A DNA stretch of 64,000 bases from Glycomyces luteolus (GCF_027622875.1 NZ_JAPZVP010000003.1:130627-194626); one strand, 5' to 3'. Shown: positions 9,045 to 16,855, numbered from the stretch's first letter. Program-made: numbers and translations. Notes: generated by a model from the sequence alone, not told the origin.

Positions 9045-9762
9045 TGGGGAGTCCGAGTTCGACGCCGCTTTCTTCGACGTCGACGAGACGCTCCTGGCGA
9101 GCAAGAGCATGTTCCGCTTCCTGCGGTTCTACCTGCGCCGCAAGGGCGAACCGGAGCTCCTCTACGAGCGTCTCGCCGGCGAGCTGAGCACGCTGGCCGC
9201 CGCGGGCGTGCCGCGCGAGGAGGTCAACCGGGCGTACTACCGGCTCTACGCCGGTGAATCGGCCGAGCTCCTGGCCACTGTGGGCCGGGAATGGTTCGAG
9301 GACGAGCTGTCCGACCCCGGGTTCCTCCTCGAAGCACCGGTCGCCGAGCACGCGGAGCTGCGTGCGCGAGGCGTCCCGACCCACCTCGTCTCGGGCTCGT
9401 TCTTCGCCTGCCTGGAGCCCGCCGCCGCGCTCCTCGGGGCCTCCGAGACGCACGGCCCGCCGTTGCAGATCCGCAGAGGCCTCCTCACCGGCGAGATCGA
9501 CTACCCGGTCATCGGCCGGGGCAAGGCCGAGACCGTCCAAGCGGTGGCCCGCCTGCGCGGCTACCGGCTCGACCACTGCATCGCGTACGGCGACCACGCC
9601 ACCGACCTGCCGATGCTCGAGACCACCGGCACCGCCGTCGTCGTCGGTGACGACGCGGTGCTCCGCCGCCGCGCGGATGCGGCCGCCTGGCGCACTCTGC
9701 CGCAGACTCCGCGCACCGCGCCCCTTGAGCGCACCCCCGCGCGGCCCGGCATCGCCGCCTGA
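9022..9762 (+). CDS. HAD-superfamily phosphatase (HAD-IB, SerB-like)
   Basis: 246 residues, cytoplasmic phosphohydrolase. Motif I is DVDET with nucleophile Asp19 and Asp21; motif II is the Ser of VSGSF; the Lys is in GRGKAE; motif IV is YGDHATDLPML. Helical cap residues lie between motifs I and II, as in HAD-IB enzymes. It overlaps the AfsA-like gene by 23 nt and has GAAGGGG before the ATG. In MMF furan synthesis an AfsA homologue works with a HAD phosphatase (MmfP) that removes phosphate from the condensation product; this pairing suggests the same role here. The function is inferred from context, while the fold is secure. Confidence 0.82.
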   Translation: MPMQPSTDGESEFDAAFFDVDETLLASKSMFRFLRFYLRRKGEPELLYERLAGELSTLAAAGVPREEVNRAYYRLYAGESAELLATVGREWFEDELSDPGFLLEAPVAEHAELRARGVPTHLVSGSFFACLEPAAALLGASETHGPPLQIRRGLLTGEIDYPVIGRGKAETVQAVARLRGYRLDHCIAYGDHATDLPMLETTGTAVVVGDDAVLRRRADAAAWRTLPQTPRTAPLERTPARPGIAA

Positions 9763-9838
9763 ACCAGCGCGCTCTACCGGTCAACCCCGACGAATCCGGT
9801 CCCCGCCACCGAACCCGAACACCACTGGAGGCACCGCC

Positions 9839-10459
9839 ATGTCCGCGACCTATCTCCTCACCACCGAACTTCCCGTGCAGGCCGACCGGGCCGACGAGGC
9901 CGCAGCCGCCTGGAGCGAACTGCTGGCCGACGCGGCCGACAAGGACCGCGTCCTCTACCGCTGCCTCGAAGCCGACACCCTGCTCGAACTGCGCGCCCTC
10001 ACCGGGCTCGACGAGATCGCCGCGGCCGACGCGGACTTCGAAACCCAATGGCACGCGGTCGGACCGCACGCCGCCGGGGACTTCCGCCGCCAGGCGCTGC
10101 GCTTCGTGGAGGCCCCCAAGGAACCCGGCACCGCCCTCCCGGTGACCCCGTACGTGCAGCTGCGCTATGTGGAGGTCAAGCCCACCGCGTACGAGGCCTA
10201 CCGGGCCTGGCGCGAGGCCACCATCTTCGACGTCGTGCGCGGCGCCGAGGAAGTGGACTCCTTCAGCGCGTACCACACCGTGGTCAGCACCCAGCCCGGC
10301 GTGCTCTTCGTCAGCGGCTTCTCCTGCCCCCCTGAGCAGTACCAGCGTCCGTTCACTTCGGACCGCTACCGCGAGATCGTCCAGCAGGCCGGCGACCGCT
10401 ACATCACCGGCGGGCCCGGCGGCCTCTACACCCGCTGCTACGAGCGCATCGAACGCTAG
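9839..10459 (+). CDS. Unknown protein, possibly two dimeric alpha/beta-barrel modules
   Basis: 206 residues with no signal or membrane segment. It appears to be two related halves, about 1-100 and 103-206, each opening with a hydrophobic strand and an amphipathic helix (TYLLTTELPVQ and YVQLRYVEVKP). This resembles antibiotic-biosynthesis monooxygenase or dimeric alpha/beta-barrel proteins, but I see no diagnostic motif. ATG 9839 is preceded by GGAGG at 7 nt. It is the third gene of the AfsA-like operon, 76 nt after the phosphatase gene and 10 nt before the next. It may modify the signalling product; that is inference only. Confidence 0.7.
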   Translation: MSATYLLTTELPVQADRADEAAAAWSELLADAADKDRVLYRCLEADTLLELRALTGLDEIAAADADFETQWHAVGPHAAGDFRRQALRFVEAPKEPGTALPVTPYVQLRYVEVKPTAYEAYRAWREATIFDVVRGAEEVDSFSAYHTVVSTQPGVLFVSGFSCPPEQYQRPFTSDRYREIVQQAGDRYITGGPGGLYTRCYERIER

Positions 10460-10469
10460 GGGCGCACTC

Positions 10470-11300
10470 GTGAGCTCTGTCGTCCTGGACCTCAGCGTCA
10501 CCACCCAGGGACCCACCTATCCGCCCAGCGAGATCATGGACAAGGACGGGAACTTCGTCACCATCGGCCGGATCAACCGCGCCGGTGACGACGACACCGT
10601 CAGCGCCGCATGGGGATCGGCGCTCGTCGCGCAGGACAGTCCGCTACCGCCGTTCGGCGCCCAGGCGCCGTACCGGATCCTGCGCGAACTCACCGACGAC
10701 GACCGCGACATGGAGCTGTACACGCTGCCGCTCCCGCTGCCGTGCAACAACTACCCGATGCTGTTCGCCCCCGAGCAGCGTCCCGACGCGCACGAGGTGG
10801 TGCGGCCGAGCCACCCGCTGCACCAGGCGCCGATCCCGGACCTGCGCGAGGCCGACGGCCCGCGCCGCAGGGACCCGATCACCCTCGGGCAGTGGCGGCG
10901 GGCCCGCGGCCAGGTCGAGGTCACGGTGACCGAAGGCGGCACGGCCGCCGAGTTCGAGTTCTGGTTCACCGGCCTCATCCCCGACAGCGTCTACACCGTC
11001 ATGTCCCTGCGCCAGAAGGACCTCGACCCGGCCGGACCGACCCGTCCCGGGCCGCTCGGGATCCCGAACGCCTTCTACGCCGACCGGGGCGGCGCGGCCC
11101 ACTACACGGCCCGCCTGCCCGACCCGTTCCCCGCACCCGACCGGCTCGGCGCCAACCGCGTCATCAACGTCGTGGTGCTGTGGATGAGCTACCAGCAGAA
11201 CTACGGCGGCGCTATCGGCCACTTCGGACTCGGCGGGGACATCCACGCCCAGCTCAAGCTGACCGGACCGTCCTTTCAAGAGCTGATCACACGCTCATAG
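10470..11300 (+). CDS. Protein of unknown function in the AfsA-like operon
   Basis: 276 residues starting at GTG 10470, with AGGGG 9 nt upstream. No signal peptide, membrane helix or familiar catalytic motif is visible. It is rich in Pro and Asp, with short beta-like stretches (QVEVTVTEGGTAAEFEFWFTG, VYTVMSLRQKDLD) that suggest an immunoglobulin-like sandwich in the second half. It lies 10 nt after the preceding gene and 104 nt before the KAS III gene. Codon usage matches its neighbours. I do not recognise it; its linkage to hotdog and KAS III genes is the only functional hint. Confidence 0.65.
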   Translation: MSSVVLDLSVTTQGPTYPPSEIMDKDGNFVTIGRINRAGDDDTVSAAWGSALVAQDSPLPPFGAQAPYRILRELTDDDRDMELYTLPLPLPCNNYPMLFAPEQRPDAHEVVRPSHPLHQAPIPDLREADGPRRRDPITLGQWRRARGQVEVTVTEGGTAAEFEFWFTGLIPDSVYTVMSLRQKDLDPAGPTRPGPLGIPNAFYADRGGAAHYTARLPDPFPAPDRLGANRVINVVVLWMSYQQNYGGAIGHFGLGGDIHAQLKLTGPSFQELITRS

Positions 11301-11404
11301 CCGAGCGAGGTGAGCGATCCCCGGGAACCCGGGGCCGCAGCGACGCGGCACCGGGCGAACACCCTCCCTCCACCGATCGCCGACCCGATTCGAGGTGACC
11401 GATC

Positions 11405-12442
11405 ATGGCCATGCCCTTGTCTCCCACCGCAACCCCGACCGACTCCCCCACCGCCGCAAGGCGGCCCGTGGGGATCGTCGGCACCGGCTCCTACCTGCCG
11501 TCCCGCGTCGTCGGCAACGACGAAGTGGGCGCCAGAGCAGGCGTCGACGCCGAATGGATCCTCCGCAAGACCGGCATCGGCGCCCGCCGCTACGCCGCGG
11601 CCGACGAGGCCACCTCCGACCTCGCCGCCCACGCCGGGCGCGCGGCGCTGGAGGACGCCGGCGTGGACCCGGCCCGTCTCGACTGCATCATCGTCGCCAC
11701 GTCCACACCGGACCATCCGCAGCCCGCGACGGCCGCGATCGTGCAGCACCGGCTCGGCGCCGACGGCGTTCCCGCGTTCGACGTGAACGCCGTCTGCACC
11801 GGCTTCCTGTTCGCGATGGCCGCGGCCTGGAGGCTCGTCGCCGACGGCGGCCGCGCGCTCGTCATCGGCGCGGACATCTACTCGCGCATCATCAACCCCG
11901 CCGACCGGCGCACCGCGGTCCTCTTCGGCGACGGCGCCGGCGCGGTCGTCCTGGGGCCGGTCCCCGAAGACCGCGGCATCACCGCCGCGACCCTGCGAAC
12001 CCATGGGGCGCACCACGAGATGATCAACGTGCCCGCCGGCGGCAGCCGCTACCCGGCGCGGCTGCGCGACGCCGACGACGACGCGCATTACTTCGCCATG
12101 GACGGCAGGGCCGTGCGCGCCTTCGTCACCGAGCAGCTCCCGCTCTCGGTGAAGGAGGCCGTCGAGGAGGCCCGCACGACCACCAGCGACATCCGGCACT
12201 TCGTGCCGCACCAGGCGAACGGGCAGATGCTCGACGAGATCCAGCCGAGCCTCGGGCTCCACAACGCCTCGAGCCACCGCACCGTCGCCGAGTACGGCAA
12301 CACCGGCTCCGCGTCGGTGCCGGTCACGCTCGACCGGGCGAACCGGTCCGGGGCGTTCGAGGACGGCGACCAGGTACTGCTCTCAGGGTTCGGCGGCGGC
12401 ATGTCGATCGGCAGCGCCGTCCTGCGCTGGAGCCGCCGGTGA
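11405..12442 (+). CDS. 3-oxoacyl-ACP synthase III (KAS III, FabH-like)
   Basis: 345 residues. Thiolase-fold enzyme that condenses an acyl-CoA starter with malonyl-ACP to give a beta-ketoacyl-ACP. The triad is Cys131 in NAVCTGFLF, His269 in VPHQAN and Asn299 in EYGNTGS, with the 30-residue His-Asn spacing of FabH. About 20 extra N-terminal residues precede the core. ATG 11405 has GAGGTGA 7 nt upstream. It is the last gene of the AfsA-like operon, and a beta-ketoacyl-ACP is the substrate AfsA enzymes use, so it may supply a dedicated acyl chain. It is unlikely to be the housekeeping FabH given the absence of fab neighbours. Confidence 0.9.
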   Translation: MAMPLSPTATPTDSPTAARRPVGIVGTGSYLPSRVVGNDEVGARAGVDAEWILRKTGIGARRYAAADEATSDLAAHAGRAALEDAGVDPARLDCIIVATSTPDHPQPATAAIVQHRLGADGVPAFDVNAVCTGFLFAMAAAWRLVADGGRALVIGADIYSRIINPADRRTAVLFGDGAGAVVLGPVPEDRGITAATLRTHGAHHEMINVPAGGSRYPARLRDADDDAHYFAMDGRAVRAFVTEQLPLSVKEAVEEARTTTSDIRHFVPHQANGQMLDEIQPSLGLHNASSHRTVAEYGNTGSASVPVTLDRANRSGAFEDGDQVLLSGFGGGMSIGSAVLRWSRR

Positions 12443-12449
12443 CGGTCCG

Positions 12450-12481
12450 CCCGGCCGGCGGGGCCTCCCCCGCCGGCCGGG
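12450..12481. terminator. Bidirectional hairpin between KAS III and TetR genes
   Basis: A 14-bp perfect stem (CCCGGCCGGCGGGG at 12450-12463 with its complement at 12468-12481) and a CCTC loop lie between convergent genes. It could end transcripts from both sides. No T-run. Confidence 0.7.
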
Positions 12482-12489
12482 CCCCGGCC

Positions 12490-13143
12490 CTAACCCTGCA
12501 GCAGTCGCGCCGCGCCCGGCGGGAAGTCGTCCGGGGCGCTGGCGACCGCTTCGATGCTCGCCCGCCCGAACGCGTTCAGGGAGGCCCGCAGCGCCTCCAG
12601 GGTCGTTACCTCCGGGCGCAGCTCGATGAACAGGAGGTTCCGCTGCTGCGGCATCACGAACGGCCACGAGGAGATCCCGATGAGGGTGATCAGCAGCGCG
12701 GCCACCGCGGGCGCGTTGTCGACCCCGAGCGCGCGCTGGAGGGCGGCGATCTTGTCCTCGTAGAACGCCTGCCGCTCGTCGCGCCACGGCAGCGGCGAAT
12801 CCCCGAACGTCAGTCCCTCCCAGGCGATCAGCCGCACCATGCTGGGATCGCGCAGGTGGAAGTCGAAGACCGCGCCAACGTACTCGTCGAGCCCGGCGCG
12901 GTCGGTCGGCAGCGGCACCGCCTCGCCGAGCCGCCGGTGCGCCTCGCGCAGCACCTCGGCGAACAGGTTCTCCTTGCTCTTGAAGTACGCGTAGATCCGC
13001 TGCTTGTTGCATCCCGCGAGGGTGGCGATGCGGTCCACGCGCGCCCCGGCAGGGCCGTGCTCGGTGAACTCTTCGTAGGCGGCTTGCAATATGGCGTCCC
13101 GGGTCCGGTTCGAGACGGGCCGGGCGACGGATTGAGCGGGCAT
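12490..13143 (-). CDS. TetR-family transcriptional regulator
   Basis: 217 residues. N-terminal helix-turn-helix at about residues 10-57 (TRDAILQAAYEEF, then GARVDRIATLAGCNKQRIYAYF), with a helical ligand domain behind it. It lies between the AfsA-like operon, with which it converges, and the SDR operon, from which it diverges. I start it at ATG 13143 because a TACAAT -10 ends 6 nt before it, giving a leaderless transcript. The upstream in-frame TTG 13164 would fall inside the operator. A near-palindrome in its promoter matches one upstream of the AfsA-like gene, so it likely controls itself, that operon and perhaps the SDR operon. Its sequence is not obviously of the ArpA/ScbR subgroup. Confidence 0.88.
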   Translation of the reverse strand: MPAQSVARPVSNRTRDAILQAAYEEFTEHGPAGARVDRIATLAGCNKQRIYAYFKSKENLFAEVLREAHRRLGEAVPLPTDRAGLDEYVGAVFDFHLRDPSMVRLIAWEGLTFGDSPLPWRDERQAFYEDKIAALQRALGVDNAPAVAALLITLIGISSWPFVMPQQRNLLFIELRPEVTTLEALRASLNAFGRASIEAVASAPDDFPPGAARLLQG

Positions 13144-13149
13144 CGCGGC

Positions 13150-13176
13150 ATTGTATCTCGCCAACTAACCGGTTGG
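13150..13176. promoter_or_regulatory. TetR promoter -10 and candidate operator B
   Basis: On the minus strand TACAAT occupies 13155-13150 and ends 6 nt before ATG 13143. Just upstream, 13161-13176 reads CCAAC, six bases, GTTGG. Bases 13161-13175 match operator A at 8142-8156 in 12 of 15 positions (CCAACTANNYGGTTG). A repressor here would cover the space between -35 and -10. Confidence 0.55.
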
Positions 13177-13302
13177 GCGGCCTCGGTCGGCCCGAACCGC
13201 TTCTGATAGAACCATCCGGACGGCCGCGAAGCGGGCGCCCGGTCCACGAAGGCCGTCACCTCCATAGCGGACGGTACGGCCTCGAGACCTGAACGGAGCA
13301 CC

Positions 13303-14112
13303 ATGTCCGCACAGCAGCACTCCGAGACGATCGACATCGCCCTGGTCAGCGGCGCGACCGGCGGCATGGGCGGCGCCATCGCCGCCCGCCTCGCGAGCGA
13401 CGGCGCCCTCGTCGTCATGCTCGGCCGCGACGCCGCCCGCCTCGACACCGCCCGTGAACGCCTCGCCGGCTCGCTCGCACCCGAAGCGGCCGACCGGCTC
13501 CACAGCCTGGTCCTCGACATCAACGACACCGCCTCCGTCGACGCGGGCGTCGCGTCCGTGATCGCCGAGCACGGCCGCGTGGACATCCTCGTCAACGCCG
13601 CGGGCGACGGGCCGGTCGCCCCGCTCGACCAGGCCGACGACGACATGTGGGCGACCACGCTGGGCGGCAAGCTCCTCGGCGCGATGCGCCTCACCCGCGC
13701 CGTCGCCGCCCCGATGACCGAGCGCGGCAGCGGCCGCATCGTCTTCGTCAACGGCGTCTTCCGCTCCGAACCCGACCCGATGTTCGTGGTCAACTCCGTC
13801 GCCAACGCCGGACTCGGCGGCCTCGCCAAGGCCATCTCGAAAGACCTGGGCCGCAAGGGCATCCGCGTCAACACCGTCGACCCCGGCGCTACCGACACGG
13901 CACTGTGGGCGGACATCGTCGCCGACCTCGGCTCCCGGCTCGGCGTCGACCCCGCGGAGCTCGACAAGCAGATCCAGAGCGGCGTGCCGCTCGGCCGCCT
14001 CGTCGACCCCGAGGAGGTCGCCGCCGCCGTGGCCTTCCTCGTCTCGCCCGGGGCCGCGATGGTCAACGGCGCCTTCATCACCGTCGATGGCGGCGCGCGG
14101 GCCTCGGTGTAG
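13303..14112 (+). CDS. SDR-family protein lacking the catalytic Ser-Tyr-Lys
   Basis: 269 residues with a Rossmann fold. The cofactor motifs are intact: GATGGMG at 17-23, NAAG at 98-101 and the DPGATDT segment. The active site is not: aligning KAISKDLG with the usual YxxxK region puts Asn164 and Asn168 where Tyr and Lys should be, and the catalytic Ser is Gly151. It is therefore either a non-canonical oxidoreductase or a binding protein. It is first in a four-gene operon with an MFS transporter, a tautomerase and a carboxymuconolactone decarboxylase-like gene, and divergent from the TetR gene. The ATG follows CGGAG. The fold is secure; the activity is unknown. Confidence 0.85.
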   Translation: MSAQQHSETIDIALVSGATGGMGGAIAARLASDGALVVMLGRDAARLDTARERLAGSLAPEAADRLHSLVLDINDTASVDAGVASVIAEHGRVDILVNAAGDGPVAPLDQADDDMWATTLGGKLLGAMRLTRAVAAPMTERGSGRIVFVNGVFRSEPDPMFVVNSVANAGLGGLAKAISKDLGRKGIRVNTVDPGATDTALWADIVADLGSRLGVDPAELDKQIQSGVPLGRLVDPEEVAAAVAFLVSPGAAMVNGAFITVDGGARASV

Positions 14113-14116
14113 CGCC

Positions 14117-15352
14117 ATGACCGCCGTCAGCGCTCCCGCCGCACCGGAGGACACCGCGCTCCTCACCGTCCCCTGGCCGGCCGCGATCACCGCCGCCGCG
14201 GTCACGTGCGTCGCCGTCGCCTCCGTGTACCTGACGCAGCCGATCTTCCCCGAGATCGCCGCGCACTTCGGCGTCGCCGACGAGCAGGCCCGCTACGCGT
14301 TCACCGGCGCGAGCCTGGCCTACGCCCTCTCGTTCTTCCTCTTCGGACCGCTGACCGACCGTGTCCCGTTGCGGTTCATGGGCTTCGGCGGCGCGGTGGC
14401 GCTGGCGGCATTGCTGGCGGTGGCGGCGTTCAGCCCAGGGTTCGGCGTGTTCGTGGCGCTGCTGGGCCTCGCCGGGGCCGCTGCCGCGGCGGTGCCCTCG
14501 GCGATGATCGCGCTCATGCCGCGCCTGGCCCCGCCCGCGTTGAAGGGCATGCTGTTCGGCCTCGTCATCGGCGCTTCGGTCGCGGGCATCACGTTGGGCC
14601 GCTCGGTCACCGGCGTGGTGGCCGAATGGACGGACTGGCGCACTGCGGTGGTCAGCGTCGCCGTGCTCAACCTGATCGGCGCGGCCGCGATGCTGACGCT
14701 GCCGCGCCTGTCCGCTCCGGCGGGGACGGGCGGGCCCGTGCGGTCGGCCTACGGGGCGGTCCTCGGCCTGTTCCGGCTCCCGGCCACGGTGCGGCTGCTC
14801 GCGCTGGGGGTGTGCCTGTTCTTCGGGTACCTCGGGGTCGCGACGTTCCTGACCTACCGCCTGCAGGCCGCGCCGTTCGAGTACGACGTGGCCGCGATCG
14901 GCCTGCTCAACCTCGCCGGGCTCGTCGGCGTGGTGGGCGCCCCGGCCGCCGGCCGGCTCGTGCCGCGCATCGGCGCACCCGCCGTGGTGTTCGCCGGGCT
15001 CGGCACGGTGCTCGCGGGCATCGCGCTGCTCGGCTTCGCCGCGCACCCGACCATGATCGCGGCCGGGACGCTGCTGCTGTTCGCGGGCGTCTTCGCCTGC
15101 CAGCCCGCGGTACTGGTCATGCTCGCCGCCGCCGCGCCGCCCGGCAGCCAGGGCGGCGCCTCCTCGCTGTACATGCTCGTCTGCCTGCTGGCGGGCTCCG
15201 CCGCCAGCGCCGCTCTCGGTCCCGTGTGGACGAATAGCGGTTGGACGGGCGTGGTGCTCACCGGGATCGCCGCGGTGCTGGCCGCGGCGGTCCTCGCCTC
15301 GGCCGCGCGGTCGAGGCGTCCTGTTCCGCAACCGAGTCAAGGAGGAAACTGA
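14117..15352 (+). CDS. MFS transporter, drug/metabolite exporter type
   Basis: 411 residues, about 12 transmembrane helices, cytoplasmic membrane. The loop 2-3 signature appears as FGPLTDRVPLRFMGF. The overall pattern (YLTQPIFPEIAAHFGV, then YALSFFLFGPLTDR) resembles the YnfM/arabinose-efflux group of exporters. It starts 4 nt after the SDR stop and its stop overlaps the tautomerase ATG by one base, so the operon is tightly coupled. It may export the product of the neighbouring biosynthetic genes or confer tolerance (inference). The substrate cannot be read from sequence. Confidence 0.88.
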   Translation: MTAVSAPAAPEDTALLTVPWPAAITAAAVTCVAVASVYLTQPIFPEIAAHFGVADEQARYAFTGASLAYALSFFLFGPLTDRVPLRFMGFGGAVALAALLAVAAFSPGFGVFVALLGLAGAAAAAVPSAMIALMPRLAPPALKGMLFGLVIGASVAGITLGRSVTGVVAEWTDWRTAVVSVAVLNLIGAAAMLTLPRLSAPAGTGGPVRSAYGAVLGLFRLPATVRLLALGVCLFFGYLGVATFLTYRLQAAPFEYDVAAIGLLNLAGLVGVVGAPAAGRLVPRIGAPAVVFAGLGTVLAGIALLGFAAHPTMIAAGTLLLFAGVFACQPAVLVMLAAAAPPGSQGGASSLYMLVCLLAGSAASAALGPVWTNSGWTGVVLTGIAAVLAAAVLASAARSRRPVPQPSQGGN

Positions 15353-15564
15353 TGCCGTTCATCACCGTCACGACCTGGCCGAACCAGACCGACGAGCAGT
15401 GCCAGAAGCTCATCGAGGAACTCACCGCCACGACCCACGAGGTCACTGGCGCGCCGCTGGACAAGATCACCGTGGTCGTTCACGAGGTCCCGCAGGCCCG
15501 TTGGGGCGAGGCCGGGATCATGGCCACGAACCCGGAGTTCCCCGAGCTCAGCCGCCGTCGCTGA
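15352..15564 (+). CDS. 4-oxalocrotonate tautomerase-like protein
   Basis: 70 residues. The initiator Met is followed by Pro, the catalytic base of tautomerases after Met removal (PFITVTTW). The short beta-alpha-beta length fits the 4-OT family, which acts as hexamers on enol or keto groups. The usual Arg11 and Arg39 are not obvious, so the substrate may differ from oxalocrotonate. A strong GGAGG site lies inside the end of the MFS gene, and the ATG overlaps its TGA. 4-OT homologues occur in several secondary-metabolite clusters, which agrees with this setting. Confidence 0.85.
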   Translation: MPFITVTTWPNQTDEQCQKLIEELTATTHEVTGAPLDKITVVVHEVPQARWGEAGIMATNPEFPELSRRR

Positions 15565-15587
15565 CCAATCTGAAAGGACTGTATTCA

Positions 15588-16382
15588 ATGGACGAGCAAG
15601 CCGAACTCGGTCGCTACGACCGGGGCCTGGAGATCCTGCGGCGCTTGGCCGGTGAGGACGAGCCCGCGGTGACGCGGGACTTCACCGACATCGCGCCCGA
15701 TCTGGGGCGACTCACCGTGGAGTTCCCGTACGGGGACGTGTACCACCGCTCCGAGCTGGACCTCCGCGAGCGCCAGTTGGCGACGATCGGCGGCCTGGCC
15801 GCCCTCGGGTACGCGTTGCCGCAGTTGCGGTTCCACATCGCAGGGGCGCTCAACATCGGCTGCAGCAGGCGCGAGATCGTGGAAGCGATCATGCACCTGG
15901 CGTCCTACACGGGGTTCCCGGCGGTGCTCAACGCGATCACCGTGGCGAAGGACGTGTTCGCCTCCCGGGACGACGACGAGCCGGGCTACGCGGATGCGGC
16001 GCCGGAGCCGGAGGGCTCGCGCTATGAGCGCGGTTGGAAGGCCCTGGCGGAGATCGACGGTCACGCGGGCGAAGCGGTGATCGAGAACCTGCAGTCGATC
16101 GCGCCCGACCTGGGGCGGTACATCATCGAGTTCGCGTTCGGCGACCTCTACGTGCGCGGCGGGCTGGACCTGCGCTCGCGCGAGATCGTCACGATCGCCG
16201 CGTGCACGGCGCTCGGGAGTGCGCTGCCGCAGTTGAAGGTGCACATCCACGGTCTGCTCAATGTGGGCGGCACACGGGAGGAAGTCGTCGAGACGATCCT
16301 CCAGATGGCGGTGTACGCGGGGTTCCCGGCGGCGCTGAACGCCATGAACGCCGCGAAGGAGGTCTTCGCCGACCGCGACTGA
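15588..16382 (+). CDS. Tandem two-domain carboxymuconolactone decarboxylase-like protein
   Basis: 264 residues made of two similar halves, about 10-130 and 140-264. Each has the CMD/AhpD-like helical pattern: LDLRERQLATIGGLAALG with YALPQLRFHIAGALNIGCSR, and LDLRSREIVTIAACTALG with ALPQLKVHIHGLLNVGGTR. No CxxC pair is present, so an AhpD peroxidase role is unlikely. The gene starts 23 nt after the tautomerase gene, behind AAAGGA. Together with a tautomerase this suggests processing of a lactone or beta-keto compound, but no substrate can be assigned. It is the last gene before a strong bidirectional terminator. Confidence 0.85.
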   Translation: MDEQAELGRYDRGLEILRRLAGEDEPAVTRDFTDIAPDLGRLTVEFPYGDVYHRSELDLRERQLATIGGLAALGYALPQLRFHIAGALNIGCSRREIVEAIMHLASYTGFPAVLNAITVAKDVFASRDDDEPGYADAAPEPEGSRYERGWKALAEIDGHAGEAVIENLQSIAPDLGRYIIEFAFGDLYVRGGLDLRSREIVTIAACTALGSALPQLKVHIHGLLNVGGTREEVVETILQMAVYAGFPAALNAMNAAKEVFADRD

Positions 16383-16389
16383 CCGCATG

Positions 16390-16423
16390 GTGAAGGCCGG
16401 TCCGCACGGGGACCGGCCTTCAC
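16390..16423. terminator. Bidirectional terminator hairpin
   Basis: A 14-bp perfect stem (GTGAAGGCCGGTCC at 16390-16403 with its complement at 16410-16423) and a 6-nt loop lie between convergent genes ending at 16382 and 16429. Confidence 0.8.
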
Positions 16424-16428
16424 TGTGC

Positions 16429-16806
16429 TCAGGCGATGAGCAGGAGCACGGCGATGACGACCATGGCCGCGGCGGTGGCGAAGTGGACGCCGAAGGCGGT
16501 CGCGCGGGCTCCCTTGGAGCGCAGGACGATCAGGCCGTCGAAGACAGGCATCACGGCGGCGGCGAGCATGATCCAGCCGGTGACCGAGGTGGTGGCCAGC
16601 GCGGTCGCGACCAGGAGCATGAGGCCGGTGCCGATGTCGCGCCCGCCTTTGACGGTGAGCCAGTGGTTGAGGACGGGGTCGTCGGCCGGGGTGCCGGGGA
16701 TGCCGAAGCCCATGAAGAACTGGGGCTTGAGCATGCCGGTGGTGCCCATGGCGACGACGGCGAGGCCGATGAGTGCGGCGAGGGCGGTGGCGATGATGGC
16801 GAGCAT
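16429..16806 (-). CDS. DUF4267-like four-helix membrane protein
   Basis: 125 residues with four hydrophobic helices (about 3-22, 48-68, 72-92 and 103-124). The segment KGGRDIGTGLMLLVATALA between helices 1 and 2 resembles DUF4267 proteins. ATG 16806 has GAAGGA 10 nt upstream. It diverges from a TetR gene 108 nt away, and its minus-strand promoter (TTGAAA at 16866-16861, 16-bp spacer, TAGAGT at 16844-16839) has a perfect palindrome between the two boxes. It is very likely the main target of that regulator. The physiological role is unknown. Confidence 0.8.
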   Translation of the reverse strand: MLAIIATALAALIGLAVVAMGTTGMLKPQFFMGFGIPGTPADDPVLNHWLTVKGGRDIGTGLMLLVATALATTSVTGWIMLAAAVMPVFDGLIVLRSKGARATAFGVHFATAAAMVVIAVLLLIA

Positions 16807-16840
16807 GGGGGTGGTTCCTTCCGGAAGTCGTGTCGCTAAC

Positions 16841-16855
16841 TCTAGCATTGCTAGA
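16841..16855. promoter_or_regulatory. TetR operator 1
   Basis: TCTAGCA, T, TGCTAGA is a perfect 15-bp palindrome that lies between the -35 and -10 boxes of the DUF4267-like gene. A second, nearly identical site is centred 51 bp away in front of the divergent TetR gene. Confidence 0.75.

Noticed and set aside
11405-12442. Housekeeping FabH
   Set aside because: No fab or acp genes adjoin, and it sits in the AfsA-like operon with an N-terminal extension. A pathway-specific KAS III is more likely, though not proven.
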